Shown: positions 1 to 8,912 of the stretch, in pieces
Layout: every line of letters begins with the position of its first letter
How positions within the stretch are numbered: the first letter of the stretch is position 1
NCBI RefSeq assembly: GCF_008042035.1
Contig: NZ_RDBL01000002.1
Span: forward strand, 685,377-749,376
Source: Streptomyces sp. col6
GTDB lineage: Bacteria > Actinomycetota > Actinomycetes > Streptomycetales > Streptomycetaceae
Direction of reading: 5' to 3'
Length of the DNA stretch: 64,000 nt
Program-made: the position numbers and the translations under genes
The notes under the pieces: model-generated
The model's input: the letters and a program-made list of their open reading frames with translations, nothing else
The model's database searches: none
What the model was told of the DNA's origin: nothing

Positions 1-1969
1 GGGCCGGTGCCGGGGCGGTGTCCTCGGCCGCGGGGGCCGGGACGGCGACCGGACCGGAGTGCGGGCCCGGGACGGTGAGCGCGTCGGGGACGAGCACGAC
101 GACCCGGGTGCCGCCGAAGGCCGAGTGGCGGAACTCCACCCGCAGCCCGTGCTGGGCGGCGAGGCGCGCGATCACGTACAGGCCCAGCCGGATGTCGTCG
201 GCGTGCGCCAGCACGTCCATCCGGGGCGGCCGGCTCATCAGCTCGTTGGCCGCGGCGAGCTGGTCCTCCTCCATGCCGAGCCCGCGGTCCTCGACCTCGA
301 TGGCCAGGCCCCGGCTCACCTGGGCCGCCCTGACCTCGACGGGGCTGGGCGGCCTGGAGAAGGTGAGGGCGTTCTCGATCAGCTCCGCCAGGACGTGCGA
401 GACCGGGCCGACGGCCCGTGCCGCGATCCACGGGGCACCGTCCAGGTCCAGCACCACGCGCTGGTAGTCCTGCACCTCGCCCTGGGCGGACCGCATGACG
501 TCCAGCAGCGGTACGGGCTTGCGCCAGCGCCGGTGCGGGGAGCCGCCCGCGAGGATCACGAGGTTCTCCTCGTAACGCCGGAGGCGGGCGGTGAGGTGGT
601 CGAGGTCGAAGAGGCCGTCCAGGATCTCCGGGTCCTCGTGCTTGCGCTCCAGCTCGTCCAGCTTCTTCAGCTGCTGGCCGATCAGCTGCTGGGTGCGGCG
701 CGCGATGCGCTGGAGCAGCCGCTCGAAGCCGCGGTGCTGGTCGGCCTGTTCGACGGCGGCGCGCAGGGCGCTGGTGCGGGCCAGGTCGAGCGCGTTGCCG
801 AGCTGGGCCAGTTCGTCCGACGTACCGCTCTCGCCGTCGTTCCCGATGGCGCGGGCCTCGGACTCGACGTCGATGCGTTCGCCCCTGCCGAGCCGTTCGA
901 CGACGTCGGGCAGCGCGCGCTCCAGCTCCTCGGCCCGCTCCTGGAGCCGGCTGATCCGGCGTCGCAGGGTGCGGGAGAGGCGCCAGGTGAACCAGATGAC
1001 GGCGATGACGGCGGCGAGGCCGACGACCGTGGTGACGACCACCTTGATCAGCAGCGAGATGACGCTGTCCTTGCCCGCCGCGACCACACCGTCGGTGCGC
1101 TGCTCCATCAGCTTCACCAGCTGGGGCGTCACCTCGTCCATGGCGCCGCGCCAGTCCGCCTCCTTCGCGCCCAGCGTGACGAAGCCGGCCCGGTCCGGGT
1201 CGGCCGGCCGCAGCACCTGGTTCTCCACCCGGGTCTTGGCCTTCCAGGCGGAGCCGGCGAAGACCTCCTGCCACCTGGCCCGCTCGTCCGCCGGAAGGAA
1301 GGGGACGATCTGCGTCGAGTACTGGAGCGACTGGCCGGAGACGGCCTGCCGGACCTCCCTGAGATCCGCGGTGCTCAGCTTTCCACTGGTCCAGCCGCGG
1401 GCGAGCAGGGCGTCCGAGCGGGAGATCATCTCCTTGGCCCAGAAGAGGCCGACCAGGGGCTGCGAGAGCGTGGTGATCCGGCCGTTGTCCACGTGACTGA
1501 GCGCGGTGAACAGCTTCAGGTCCACGGCGATCAGGTCCGTGTAGTAGCCGTACACGGCCTTCTGCTGGTCGTTGTCGCCCTCGTCGACGAGCGTGCGCTG
1601 CGCCGGGAGTTGGGTGATCGCCGTACGGGCCGAACGCACCGCGTCCCGCACCTCGCCGGGGGCGTCGTCGGTGGCGATGTCCGAGAGGGACTGGAAGCCG
1701 TCGATCGCCTTGTCGGTCAGCTTGCGCTGCTTGCGCAGCGCGTCGGTGGGACCGCCGCCACGGGCCAGCGCCTCGGCGCTGAGCCGGCGCTCCTCCTGGA
1801 GGTTGTAGTACACGATGTTGGACGGCTGGCCGGCCTTCTGGGCCAACTGCCCCTGGGCCGCCTGCCTCTGGAAGTCGAGCAGGGTCTGACCACTGGTGAC
1901 GGCCCAGAGGGCTGCCAGGGCTACACCGGGGACGACGGCCAGTACGAGCAGGGCCGTCCGCAGCGACAT
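1..1969 (-). CDS. Nitrate/nitrite-sensing sensor histidine kinase (3' end outside window)
   Basis: The reverse strand is open from 1969 to base 1, giving about 656 residues with the C-terminus beyond the window. It starts with a transmembrane segment (MSLRTALLVLAVVPGVALAAL), followed by an extracellular region containing QEERRLSAEALAR, typical of the nitrate/nitrite-sensing (NIT) kinases of streptomycetes. A second membrane helix lies near residues 303-325, then a HAMP-like stretch, a dimerisation motif LFDLDHLTARLRR near residue 452, and a HATPase_c domain with an N box (ELIENALTFS) and a G box (DRGLGM). The last visible part is Pro/Ala-rich. It should be a membrane-bound kinase phosphorylating an unseen response regulator. 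The ATG at 1969 has no good ribosome-binding site. A CTG at 2008 in the same frame has AAGGAG 6 nt upstream and could be the true start. It is divergent from mrpA. Confidence 0.88.
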   Translation of the reverse strand, partial: MSLRTALLVLAVVPGVALAALWAVTSGQTLLDFQRQAAQGQLAQKAGQPSNIVYYNLQEERRLSAEALARGGGPTDALRKQRKLTDKAIDGFQSLSDIATDDAPGEVRDAVRSARTAITQLPAQRTLVDEGDNDQQKAVYGYYTDLIAVDLKLFTALSHVDNGRITTLSQPLVGLFWAKEMISRSDALLARGWTSGKLSTADLREVRQAVSGQSLQYSTQIVPFLPADERARWQEVFAGSAWKAKTRVENQVLRPADPDRAGFVTLGAKEADWRGAMDEVTPQLVKLMEQRTDGVVAAGKDSVISLLIKVVVTTVVGLAAVIAVIWFTWRLSRTLRRRISRLQERAEELERALPDVVERLGRGERIDVESEARAIGNDGESGTSDELAQLGNALDLARTSALRAAVEQADQHRGFERLLQRIARRTQQLIGQQLKKLDELERKHEDPEILDGLFDLDHLTARLRRYEENLVILAGGSPHRRWRKPVPLLDVMRSAQGEVQDYQRVVLDLDGAPWIAARAVGPVSHVLAELIENALTFSRPPSPVEVRAAQVSRGLAIEVEDRGLGMEEDQLAAANELMSRPPRMDVLAHADDIRLGLYVIARLAAQHGLRVEFRHSAFGGTRVVVLVPDALTVPGPHSGPVAVPAPAAEDTAPAPA

Positions 1970-2287
1970 GGTGGTCGAGCTGCTACGCCGTGACGCGCGC
2001 GTGCGCAGGGCATGCTCCTTGACGTGATGCCAGCCTCATGACTGGTCAAATCCGTTGAGAACCAGGACGGATAGATATTAGTCACAGTGCAAAAACGGAG
2101 TGGAACTGGGCTCACATGTGCAACACCGGTCACACACAGGTTGATCACGGACCCGCCGTTCGGCCCCGGTCGCGGCGCGCCGTACGGGTGAAGCGCGACC
2201 GGGGATATATCTGTATTCAGTGCTCCTTGTCCGTTCCGCAGTCCCGCGCACCCCGTCACCCGCCGCCGCGCCCCGCCGCGCCGTCGT
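1970..2287. other. Divergent intergenic region between histidine kinase and mrpA
   Basis: This stretch of about 318 bases holds no convincing gene. It must carry the promoters of the kinase (leftward) and the mrp operon (rightward). It is locally AT-rich for this genome at 2066-2096 and 2204-2220, which is compatible with promoter melting regions. No clear -35/-10 pair with standard spacing could be assigned. The AAGGAG that may serve the kinase lies at 2015-2020 on the reverse strand. Confidence 0.5.
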
Positions 2288-5200
2288 ATGACCGCGCTCA
2301 TCGTCTGCCACTTCGTCCTCGCGGCCTTCGCGCGTCCGCTGGTGCGACGGCTGGGGGTGCGCGCCTTCCTCGTCCTCGCGCTGCCGCCCGCCGCCACCAC
2401 CTGCTGGGCCTTCGCCCAGTGGGACACGGCCGCCGCCGGCTCCTCGGTCGACTGGTCGTGGGCCTGGATGCCCGACTACGGCGTCTCCGTGGACCTGCGC
2501 CTGGACGCGCTGGCCGAGCTCATGGTGCTGCTGGCGTCCGGCATCGGCACGCTCGTCCTGCTGTACTGCGCCTCCTACTTCAGCGACGCGACCCCGAACC
2601 TGGCCGGATTCGCCGGGAACCTGCTCGCCTTCGCCGGGGCCATGCTCGCCCTCGTCCTCAGCGACGACCTGATCTCGCTCTACGTCTTCTGGGAGCTGAC
2701 CACCGTCTTCTCGTACCTGCTCATCGGGTACGACAGCGAGCAGCGGCACAGCAGACGCTCCGCGCTCCAGGCGCTGACGGTCACCACGCTCGGCGGCCTC
2801 GCCATGCTGGTCGGCTTCCTGATCGTCGGTCAGGAGGCCGGGACCTACCGGATCTCCGCGATCCTCGCCGACCCGCCCCCGGCGACCACCGCCGTCCAGG
2901 TCGCCGTCCTGCTGATCCTGTGCGGGGCCCTGTCCAAGTCGGCCGTCTGGCCCTTCAGCCTCTGGCTTCCCAACGCCATGGCCGCGCCCACCCCCGTCAG
3001 CGCCTATCTGCACGCCGCCGCGATGGTCAAGGCCGGGGTCTACCTGGTCGCCCGGCTCGCCCCCGCCTTCGCCGACGTGCCCGGCTGGCGGCCCGTGGTG
3101 ATGGTCCTCGGCGCGGCGACGATGCTCCTCGGCGGCTGGCGTGCCCTCAGACTCCACGACCTCAAGATCGTCCTCGCCTACGGAACCGTCAGCCAGCTCG
3201 GCTTCCTCACCCTGCTCGCGGGCGTCGGCAACCGCGACGCCGCACTGGCCGCCGCCGTCATGATCCTCGGCCACGCCCTCTTCAAGGCCCCGCTGTTCCT
3301 CGTCACCGGCATCGTCGACCACGCGGCCGGCACCCGCGACCTGCGCAAGCTCTCCGGTGTGGGACGCGCGCTGCCCCACGTGTGCGCCGTCGCCGTGCTC
3401 GCCGCCCTCTCCATGGCCGCCCTGCCCCCGCTGCTCGGCTTCGCGGCGAAGGAGGCGGCGTTCGAGGCGCTGCTGCACGGCGACACGGCGGACCGCTGGG
3501 CGCTCGGCATCACCGTGGCGGGCTCGGCGCTGACCGTCGCGTACACCGCCCGGTTCGTCTGGGGCGGCTTCTTCCGCAAACCGGGGGTCGCGGACACCCC
3601 GGTGCACCGGGTCGGCCCGGCCTTCCTCGCCGCGCCCGCCGCGCTCGCCGTCTGCGGCCTGGTGCTCGGGCCCGGCGTCGGATGGACCGACCGGCTGCTC
3701 AGCGCCTACGCCGACGCCTTCCCCGCCCCCGCCCACCCGTACCACCTCGCCCTCTGGCACGGCTGGGGCACCGCCCTGCTGCTCTCGGCCGTCGCCACCC
3801 TGGGCGGCGCGGTCCTCTTCGCCGCGCGCGACCGGGTCACCCGGTTCTCGCGGCGCGTCGCCTGGCCCACCGCCGACGGCGTCTTCGGCCAGTTGCTCCT
3901 GGGCCTGGAACGCCTCTCCCTCCAGGCCACCGGCTTCGTCCAGCGAGGCTCGCTCTCCGTGTACCTCGCCACCACCTTGCTGGTGATGCTCGCCGGACAG
4001 CTCTCCGTCTTCGTCGTGGACCAGCCCTGGCGTGGGGCGGCCGCACCCCGGCTCTGGGACGTCCCGCTCCAGGGTGCTGTCGCCGCGCTCACCTGTGCGG
4101 CGGCCATCCTCTGCCTCACCGTCAGACGGCGCATGAAGGCCGTGGTGCTGGCCGGACTCACCGGATACGGCACCGCGCTGCTGTTCGTCGTCCAGGGCGG
4201 TCCGGACCTGGCGCTCACCCAGTTCTGCGTGGAAACCGTGTCGATGATCGTCTTCGTGCTGGTGCTGCGGCGCATGCCGGTCCACTTCCAGGAGTCGGTG
4301 AGCCCGTGGCGGCGGGCCGTGCGCATCCCGGTCGCCCTGGCCGCCGCGGCCACCCTCGGCGTGGTGGTCTGGGTCGCCGCCGCAGCGCGCACCGCGCCCC
4401 CGGCGGGAGCCTCCATGGTCGAGGAGACCGCGCACCACGGCCTCAAGGACGTCGTCGCCACGATCCTGGTCGACCTGCGCGCCTGGGACACGATGGGGGA
4501 GTCCGCCGTCCTCGCCGCCGCCGCGGTCGGCGTGACCAGCCTCATCTACCTGCACCGCCGCGCCGAGGGGACGGCGGCGCCCGCGGAGGTACGGGGGCAC
4601 ACCGCCTGGTCCGTGACCGCCGAACCGCTGACCGGGGTGCCGCAGGGCGACGAGGGCGCGCCCGAACGCGGCTGGCTGGCGGCCGGTGCCACGCTGGCCC
4701 CCGAGCACCGGTCCGTCGTCTTCGAAGTGGTGACGCGGCTGCTGTTCCACCCGATCCTGGTGCTCTCGGTCTATCTGCTGTTCTGCGCCGAGAACATGCC
4801 GGGCGGCGGCTTCGTCGGCGGCCTGGTCGCGGGGCTCGCCCTGATCACCCGCTACCTCGCGGGCGGCCGCTTCGAACTCGCCGAGGCCGCGCCCCTGCAA
4901 CCCGGCCTGTTCACCGGGCTCGGCCTGTTCATCTCCACCGGCGTCGCGCTGTTCGGCCTCTCCGACGGAACGGTCCTGCACGCCTGGACGTACCACGGCC
5001 ACTGGCCGCTCGTCGGCGACTTCGAATTCGGCACCCCGGTGATCTTCGACTGCGGGGTGTACCTGCTGGTCCTCGGCGTCGTCCTCGACATCGTGCGGGC
5101 CCTCGGCGCCAAGATCGACCGGCAGATCGAACGGGCCGCCGCCGAGAAGGCCGCCGCCGCCCGGGGCGCGGGACCGGAGACGGGGGAGGCGACCCCGTGA
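2288..5200 (+). CDS. mrpA: Mrp-type Na+/H+ antiporter subunit A with fused MrpB domain
   Basis: The product has 970 residues and is a polytopic membrane protein related to NuoL. The conserved proton-path region is visible: a Glu in ELTTVFSYLLIGYD, a Lys in KSAVWPFSLWLPNAM and a His in SAYLHAAAMVKAG. Residues from about 815 to 960 (RLLFHPILVLSVYLLF, then NMPGGGFVGGLVAGLAL) match the MrpB family. There is no separate mrpB gene in the operon, so A and B are fused; the length fits Bacillus-type MrpA (about 800) plus MrpB (about 140). It is the first gene of mrpA-C-D-E-F-G and overlaps mrpC by 4 nt. The complex exchanges cytoplasmic Na+ for external H+ and supports pH and salt tolerance. The ATG at 2288 has no obvious Shine-Dalgarno sequence. 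Confidence 0.93.
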   Translation: MTALIVCHFVLAAFARPLVRRLGVRAFLVLALPPAATTCWAFAQWDTAAAGSSVDWSWAWMPDYGVSVDLRLDALAELMVLLASGIGTLVLLYCASYFSDATPNLAGFAGNLLAFAGAMLALVLSDDLISLYVFWELTTVFSYLLIGYDSEQRHSRRSALQALTVTTLGGLAMLVGFLIVGQEAGTYRISAILADPPPATTAVQVAVLLILCGALSKSAVWPFSLWLPNAMAAPTPVSAYLHAAAMVKAGVYLVARLAPAFADVPGWRPVVMVLGAATMLLGGWRALRLHDLKIVLAYGTVSQLGFLTLLAGVGNRDAALAAAVMILGHALFKAPLFLVTGIVDHAAGTRDLRKLSGVGRALPHVCAVAVLAALSMAALPPLLGFAAKEAAFEALLHGDTADRWALGITVAGSALTVAYTARFVWGGFFRKPGVADTPVHRVGPAFLAAPAALAVCGLVLGPGVGWTDRLLSAYADAFPAPAHPYHLALWHGWGTALLLSAVATLGGAVLFAARDRVTRFSRRVAWPTADGVFGQLLLGLERLSLQATGFVQRGSLSVYLATTLLVMLAGQLSVFVVDQPWRGAAAPRLWDVPLQGAVAALTCAAAILCLTVRRRMKAVVLAGLTGYGTALLFVVQGGPDLALTQFCVETVSMIVFVLVLRRMPVHFQESVSPWRRAVRIPVALAAAATLGVVVWVAAAARTAPPAGASMVEETAHHGLKDVVATILVDLRAWDTMGESAVLAAAAVGVTSLIYLHRRAEGTAAPAEVRGHTAWSVTAEPLTGVPQGDEGAPERGWLAAGATLAPEHRSVVFEVVTRLLFHPILVLSVYLLFCAENMPGGGFVGGLVAGLALITRYLAGGRFELAEAAPLQPGLFTGLGLFISTGVALFGLSDGTVLHAWTYHGHWPLVGDFEFGTPVIFDCGVYLLVLGVVLDIVRALGAKIDRQIERAAAEKAAAARGAGPETGEATP

Positions 5201-5817
5201 CCGTCAGCGTCTCCCTCCTGGCCACCGCGGCGGTCCTCTGCGCGGTCGGCGGCATCCTCATGCTGACCCGGCCGCTCACCCGCATCCTGCTCGGCGCGGT
5301 CATCGCGGGGAACGGCATCAACCTGTTCATCCTGTCCGCCACCGGGTCGGCCGGCCGCGAACCGCTGCTGTACGGCGTCGACCTCGCCCGGGTCACCGAC
5401 CCGCTTCCCCAGGCCATCGCCCTCACCGCCATCGTCATCACCCTCGCCACCACCGCGTTCCTGCTCGCCATGGCCTACCGGGGCCACCAGCTGACCGGCA
5501 CCGACGAGGTCCACGACGACCTGGAGGACCGGCGCATCGTCCTGCGCGCCGAGGTGCTGGACGAGCGCGACGAACTGCGCGCGCGCTTCCGGGCCGACGG
5601 CGACCGCAGCGCCGAGGCCCGCCGCGCCTACCGCGAGGAGCGCCGCCGCCTGCGGGCCCGGCTGCGCGCCGACCGCGCCCTCCAGGCCCGGGGCCGCGAC
5701 GCCACCGGCGACCTGTGGCACGACGTCCTGGGCGCGGACCCGGAGGACTACGCGAAGAGCGCCGAGGACCCGCACAGCACGGGCCCCGGCCCCCAGAACC
5801 CAGGAGACACCGGATGA
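5197..5817 (+). CDS. mrpC: Mrp Na+/H+ antiporter subunit C with long charged C-terminal tail
   Basis: The GTG start at 5197 overlaps the mrpA stop (GTGA). The product has 206 residues. The first 95 or so are a standard MrpC/NuoK-like three-helix protein (GNGINLFILS, DPLPQAIALTAIVI). A hydrophilic tail of about 110 residues follows, rich in Arg, Glu and Asp (REERRRLRARLRADRALQ), which is not part of the compact MrpC fold and roughly doubles the usual length. It belongs to the membrane antiporter complex. Translation is coupled to mrpA upstream and mrpD downstream (ATGA overlap at 5814). Confidence 0.92.
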   Translation: MTVSVSLLATAAVLCAVGGILMLTRPLTRILLGAVIAGNGINLFILSATGSAGREPLLYGVDLARVTDPLPQAIALTAIVITLATTAFLLAMAYRGHQLTGTDEVHDDLEDRRIVLRAEVLDERDELRARFRADGDRSAEARRAYREERRRLRARLRADRALQARGRDATGDLWHDVLGADPEDYAKSAEDPHSTGPGPQNPGDTG

Positions 5818-7469
5818 ACGCCCTCGTCCCGCTGCCGGTGCTGCTGCCGCTCTGCGCGACCGGTCTCAGCCTCGCCTTCGGCACCCGGCTCAAGCGGTTC
5901 CAGCGCTTCATCAGCGTGGCCGTGCTCACCGCCGTCCTCGGACTCTCGGTCGCCCTGATGATCGCCGCCGACCGCGACGGCCCGCTCTCCGTGCACCTCG
6001 GCGACTTCGCGCCCCCGCTCGGCATCACCCTGGTCGCCGACCGGCTCTCCGGGCTGATGCTGACGGTCTCCTCGGCCGTCACCCTGTGCGTGCTCGTCTA
6101 CTCCCTGGGCCAGGGCATGGCCGACCGGGACGAGGAGACCCCGGTCGCGGTCTTCCACCCCGCCTACCTGATCCTTGTCGCCGGCGTCTCCTGCACCTTC
6201 CTCGCCGGTGACCTGGTCAACCTGTACGTCGGCTTCGAGATCATGCTCGTCGCGAGCTTCGTCCTGCTGACCCTCGGCGGCACCGGACCGCGCATCCGCG
6301 CGGGCTCCACGTACGTGATCATCTCGCTCTTCTCCTCGATGCTCTTCCTGACCGCCATCGCCATGACGTACGCGGCGACCGGCACCGCCAACTTCGCCCA
6401 GCTCGCCGAACGCCTGGGCGCACTCCCGCTGGGCGTCCAGACCCTGATCCAGGCGATGCTGCTCACGGTCTTCGCGATCAAGGCCGCCGTGTTCCCGCTC
6501 GCCGCCTGGCTGCCCGACTCCTATCCCACCGCCCCCGCCCCCGTCACCGCCGTCTTCGCCGGGCTGCTCACCAAGGTCGGCGTCTACTGCATGCTGCGCA
6601 CCGAGACCCTGCTCTTCCCCGGCAACCGGCTCGGCGACCTGCTGATGGCGGCGGCGCTCGCCTCGATGATCGTCGGCATCCTCGGGGCCGTCGCGCAGAC
6701 CGACCTCAAGCGGCTGCTCTCCTTCACCCTCATCAGCCACATCGGGTACATGGTCTTCGGTATCGGCCTCGCCACCCGGGACGCGTACGGCGGCGCGATC
6801 GTCTACGTTGTCCACCACATCACCGTCCAGACGACGCTGTTCCTGGTCGCCGGGCTCATCGAACGCCGGGGCGGCACCACCGAACTCACCCGGCTCGGCG
6901 GCATCGCCCGCGCCGCCCCCGCACTCGCCGTCCTTTTCTTCGTCCCCGCGATGAACCTCGCCGGCATCCCGCCGCTCTCCGGCTTCATCGGCAAGCTCGG
7001 CCTCATGCGCGCCGGTGTCGCCGACGGCGGGGTGTGGGCCTGGATCCTCGTCGTCGGGGCGACCGTGACCAGCCTGCTCACGCTGTACGTGATGGCCAAG
7101 GTCTGGAACCTGGCCTTCTGGCGGGCAGCCCCACCGGGCCAGGCCGCCGCCGGCACGGTCCTGGAGTCCGACGACGACAGCGACGACGACGATGCCGACG
7201 AGGGGCCGGACCGGATGCCCGGCACCGGCGACGAGGGCATCCGCCTCCGCCACCAGCCGGCCGGGCTCGCCGTGGCGGCCACCCTGCACGGCCACGCCGT
7301 CACCACCACCAGCGTGCTGCCCCGCCCGATGACCTGGGCGACGGCCGCCGCGGTCGCCCTGGGCCTCGCCTTCACCGTGTTCGCCGGTCCGCTGACCTCG
7401 TACACCGACCGCTCGGCCGCCGAACTCCTCGCCCGCAGGCCCTACATCGAGGAGGTGCTCGGCCGGTGA
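5814..7469 (+). CDS. mrpD: Mrp Na+/H+ antiporter subunit D
   Basis: The product has 551 residues from the ATG at 5814, which overlaps the mrpC stop by 4 nt. It is a polytopic proton-antiporter-like subunit related to NuoM/NuoN. Conserved features include Glu in LYVGFEIMLVASF, Lys in AIKAAVFPLAAWLPDSYPTAP and the LKRLLSFTLISHIGYM segment. An acidic hydrophilic insert (ESDDDSDDDDADEGPD) lies near residues 449-470, before the last membrane helix. MrpD is one of the two subunits thought to carry the proton path in the antiporter. A longer in-frame extension begins at 5715 but lies inside mrpC and lacks family similarity, so 5814 is preferred. Confidence 0.94.
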   Translation: MNALVPLPVLLPLCATGLSLAFGTRLKRFQRFISVAVLTAVLGLSVALMIAADRDGPLSVHLGDFAPPLGITLVADRLSGLMLTVSSAVTLCVLVYSLGQGMADRDEETPVAVFHPAYLILVAGVSCTFLAGDLVNLYVGFEIMLVASFVLLTLGGTGPRIRAGSTYVIISLFSSMLFLTAIAMTYAATGTANFAQLAERLGALPLGVQTLIQAMLLTVFAIKAAVFPLAAWLPDSYPTAPAPVTAVFAGLLTKVGVYCMLRTETLLFPGNRLGDLLMAAALASMIVGILGAVAQTDLKRLLSFTLISHIGYMVFGIGLATRDAYGGAIVYVVHHITVQTTLFLVAGLIERRGGTTELTRLGGIARAAPALAVLFFVPAMNLAGIPPLSGFIGKLGLMRAGVADGGVWAWILVVGATVTSLLTLYVMAKVWNLAFWRAAPPGQAAAGTVLESDDDSDDDDADEGPDRMPGTGDEGIRLRHQPAGLAVAATLHGHAVTTTSVLPRPMTWATAAAVALGLAFTVFAGPLTSYTDRSAAELLARRPYIEEVLGR

Positions 7470-8110
7470 AGCGCCTCGTCACCTTCTCCTTCCGGAACAA
7501 GGACCTGCCGCCGTTCAGCGCCGCGTTCGGCAGCCGGCGCCGACGGGTGCTGGACCTGCCGCTGATCGCCTGGCTCACCGTCATCTGGGTGCTGCTCTGG
7601 TCCAGCCTGAACTGGGCCAACCTGCTGACCGGGGCCGTAGTCGCGGTGGCGGTCTGCCTGGCCTTCCCGCTGCCCGAGGTCGACCTCGGGCTGCGGCTGC
7701 ACCCCTGGGGCATCCTGCGGCTGGCCGGCTATCTGCTCTACGACATGTACACCTCCGGCGTGAAGGTCACCCGGCAGATCCACGGCCGGCAGCCGCGCCG
7801 GGCCGCCGTCATCGCCGTACCGCTGCGCTGCCGCTCGGACCTGATGCTCACCGCGACCGCCGTCACCGTGTCGAACGTGCCCGACGGATCGGTCGTCGAG
7901 GTGCGCCGGGCCACCGCCACCGTCTTCCTGCACGTCCTGGACGCGGGCGACCCCGCCGAGCTGGAGGCCGCCCGGCGCTCCGTCTGGCGCCTGGAGGAGC
8001 TGACCGTCCGGGCCTTCGGCACCCGCGACGAGATCGAGCGGGTCGCCACCCTGCCCCCGGACACCCCGCACACCGGCGCACGGCCGGGAGACCAGGAGGA
8101 GCGGCCATGA
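7466..8110 (+). CDS. mrpE: Mrp Na+/H+ antiporter subunit E
   Basis: The GTG start at 7466 overlaps the mrpD stop (GTGA). The product has 214 residues. Membrane helices at about residues 32-70 (LIAWLTVIWVLLWSSLNWANLLTG) are followed by a cytoplasmic domain with YLLYDMYTSGVKVTRQI and LTATAVTVSNVPDGSVVE, typical of MrpE. MrpE is a structural subunit needed for full assembly and activity of the antiporter. The gene overlaps mrpF by 4 nt (ATGA at 8107). Confidence 0.92.
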   Translation: MKRLVTFSFRNKDLPPFSAAFGSRRRRVLDLPLIAWLTVIWVLLWSSLNWANLLTGAVVAVAVCLAFPLPEVDLGLRLHPWGILRLAGYLLYDMYTSGVKVTRQIHGRQPRRAAVIAVPLRCRSDLMLTATAVTVSNVPDGSVVEVRRATATVFLHVLDAGDPAELEAARRSVWRLEELTVRAFGTRDEIERVATLPPDTPHTGARPGDQEERP

Positions 8111-8427
8111 GCGCGCCCCAGACAGTGGACCGGGTGCTGCTCGTGGCAGCCGTCGTCCTGATCCTCGTCGCGGGCGCGCTGCTGCTCGCGCGCATCTGGC
8201 GCGGGCCCTCGATGCTGGACCGCGCCATCGCTCTGGACGTCTGCGCCGCGCTCATCATCGCCGGGCTCGGCGCCAAGTCCGCCTTCGCGCGGGACCCGTT
8301 CTACTTCCCGATCATGCTGGTGCTGGCCTTCCTCGGCTTCACCGGCTCGGTCGGCATCGCGCGCTTCATCGCCGTACGCGACCGGCCGCCGGGCCGGCCA
8401 CACGACCACGGGGGCGGGACCTCATGA
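8107..8427 (+). CDS. mrpF: Mrp Na+/H+ antiporter subunit F
   Basis: A 106-residue membrane protein with three predicted helices. The motif ARIWRGPSMLDRAIALD is the family hallmark, and KSAFARDPFYFPIMLVLAFLGF follows in the second half. It starts at ATG 8107 overlapping mrpE and ends overlapping mrpG, so it is translated as part of the coupled operon. MrpF is one of the small subunits of the multi-subunit antiporter. Confidence 0.92.
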   Translation: MSAPQTVDRVLLVAAVVLILVAGALLLARIWRGPSMLDRAIALDVCAALIIAGLGAKSAFARDPFYFPIMLVLAFLGFTGSVGIARFIAVRDRPPGRPHDHGGGTS

Positions 8428-8777
8428 CCGTCTGGCTCCAGATCCTCGACACGGCGGGCGCGGCGCTGGTGCTGATCGGCGCCGCGATCTGCCTGCTGGG
8501 TGTGGTCGGCATGCTGCGCCTGCCGGACGTCCTCTCCCGCAGCCACGCCGCGACCAAACCGCAGGCGCTCGGCATGCTGATCGTGCTGGCCGGGGTGGCG
8601 CTGCGGCTGCGCAGCGGCATGGACCTCGCCACGCTGGGCCTGATCGGCTTCTTCCAGCTGATGACGGGCCCGGTCGCCGCCCACCTGGTCGCCCGCTCCG
8701 CCTACCGCACCGGCCAGGTGGACCACGCGGAACTGCTCTTCGACGACCTGGACGAACAGCTCACCGAGGAGACCTGA
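8424..8777 (+). CDS. mrpG: Mrp Na+/H+ antiporter subunit G
   Basis: A 117-residue membrane protein, last gene of the mrp operon. It contains the PhaG/MnhG signature (VVGMLRLPDVLSRSHAATKPQALG) and three membrane helices. The ATG at 8424 overlaps mrpF by 4 nt. About 135 nt separate it from the next gene on the same strand, and only a weak 6-bp hairpin (8792-8815) is seen after the stop. Confidence 0.92.
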   Translation: MTVWLQILDTAGAALVLIGAAICLLGVVGMLRLPDVLSRSHAATKPQALGMLIVLAGVALRLRSGMDLATLGLIGFFQLMTGPVAAHLVARSAYRTGQVDHAELLFDDLDEQLTEET

Positions 8778-8912
8778 CCGGGCCGTCTTCTCACACCCGC
8801 GGCCCGCCCGGTGTGCGGCGAGCGTTACCGCCCATGATCCGCCGGGGCCACACCGGCGTAACGGCCGCTTCCTACCGTCGGAGCACGATCCGATTCACGG
8901 AAGGTCTCCCCG

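Noticed and set aside
59..1993. A 644-codon forward frame over the histidine kinase
   Set aside because: The reverse strand encodes a clear NIT-domain kinase; this frame has no similarity.
2078..5002. A 974-codon reverse-strand frame opposite mrpA
   Set aside because: Gly/Glu/Arg-rich antisense shadow; mrpA on the other strand is certain.
8792..8815. Hairpin after mrpG considered as a terminator
   Set aside because: The stem is only 6 bp with no T run, too weak to call.
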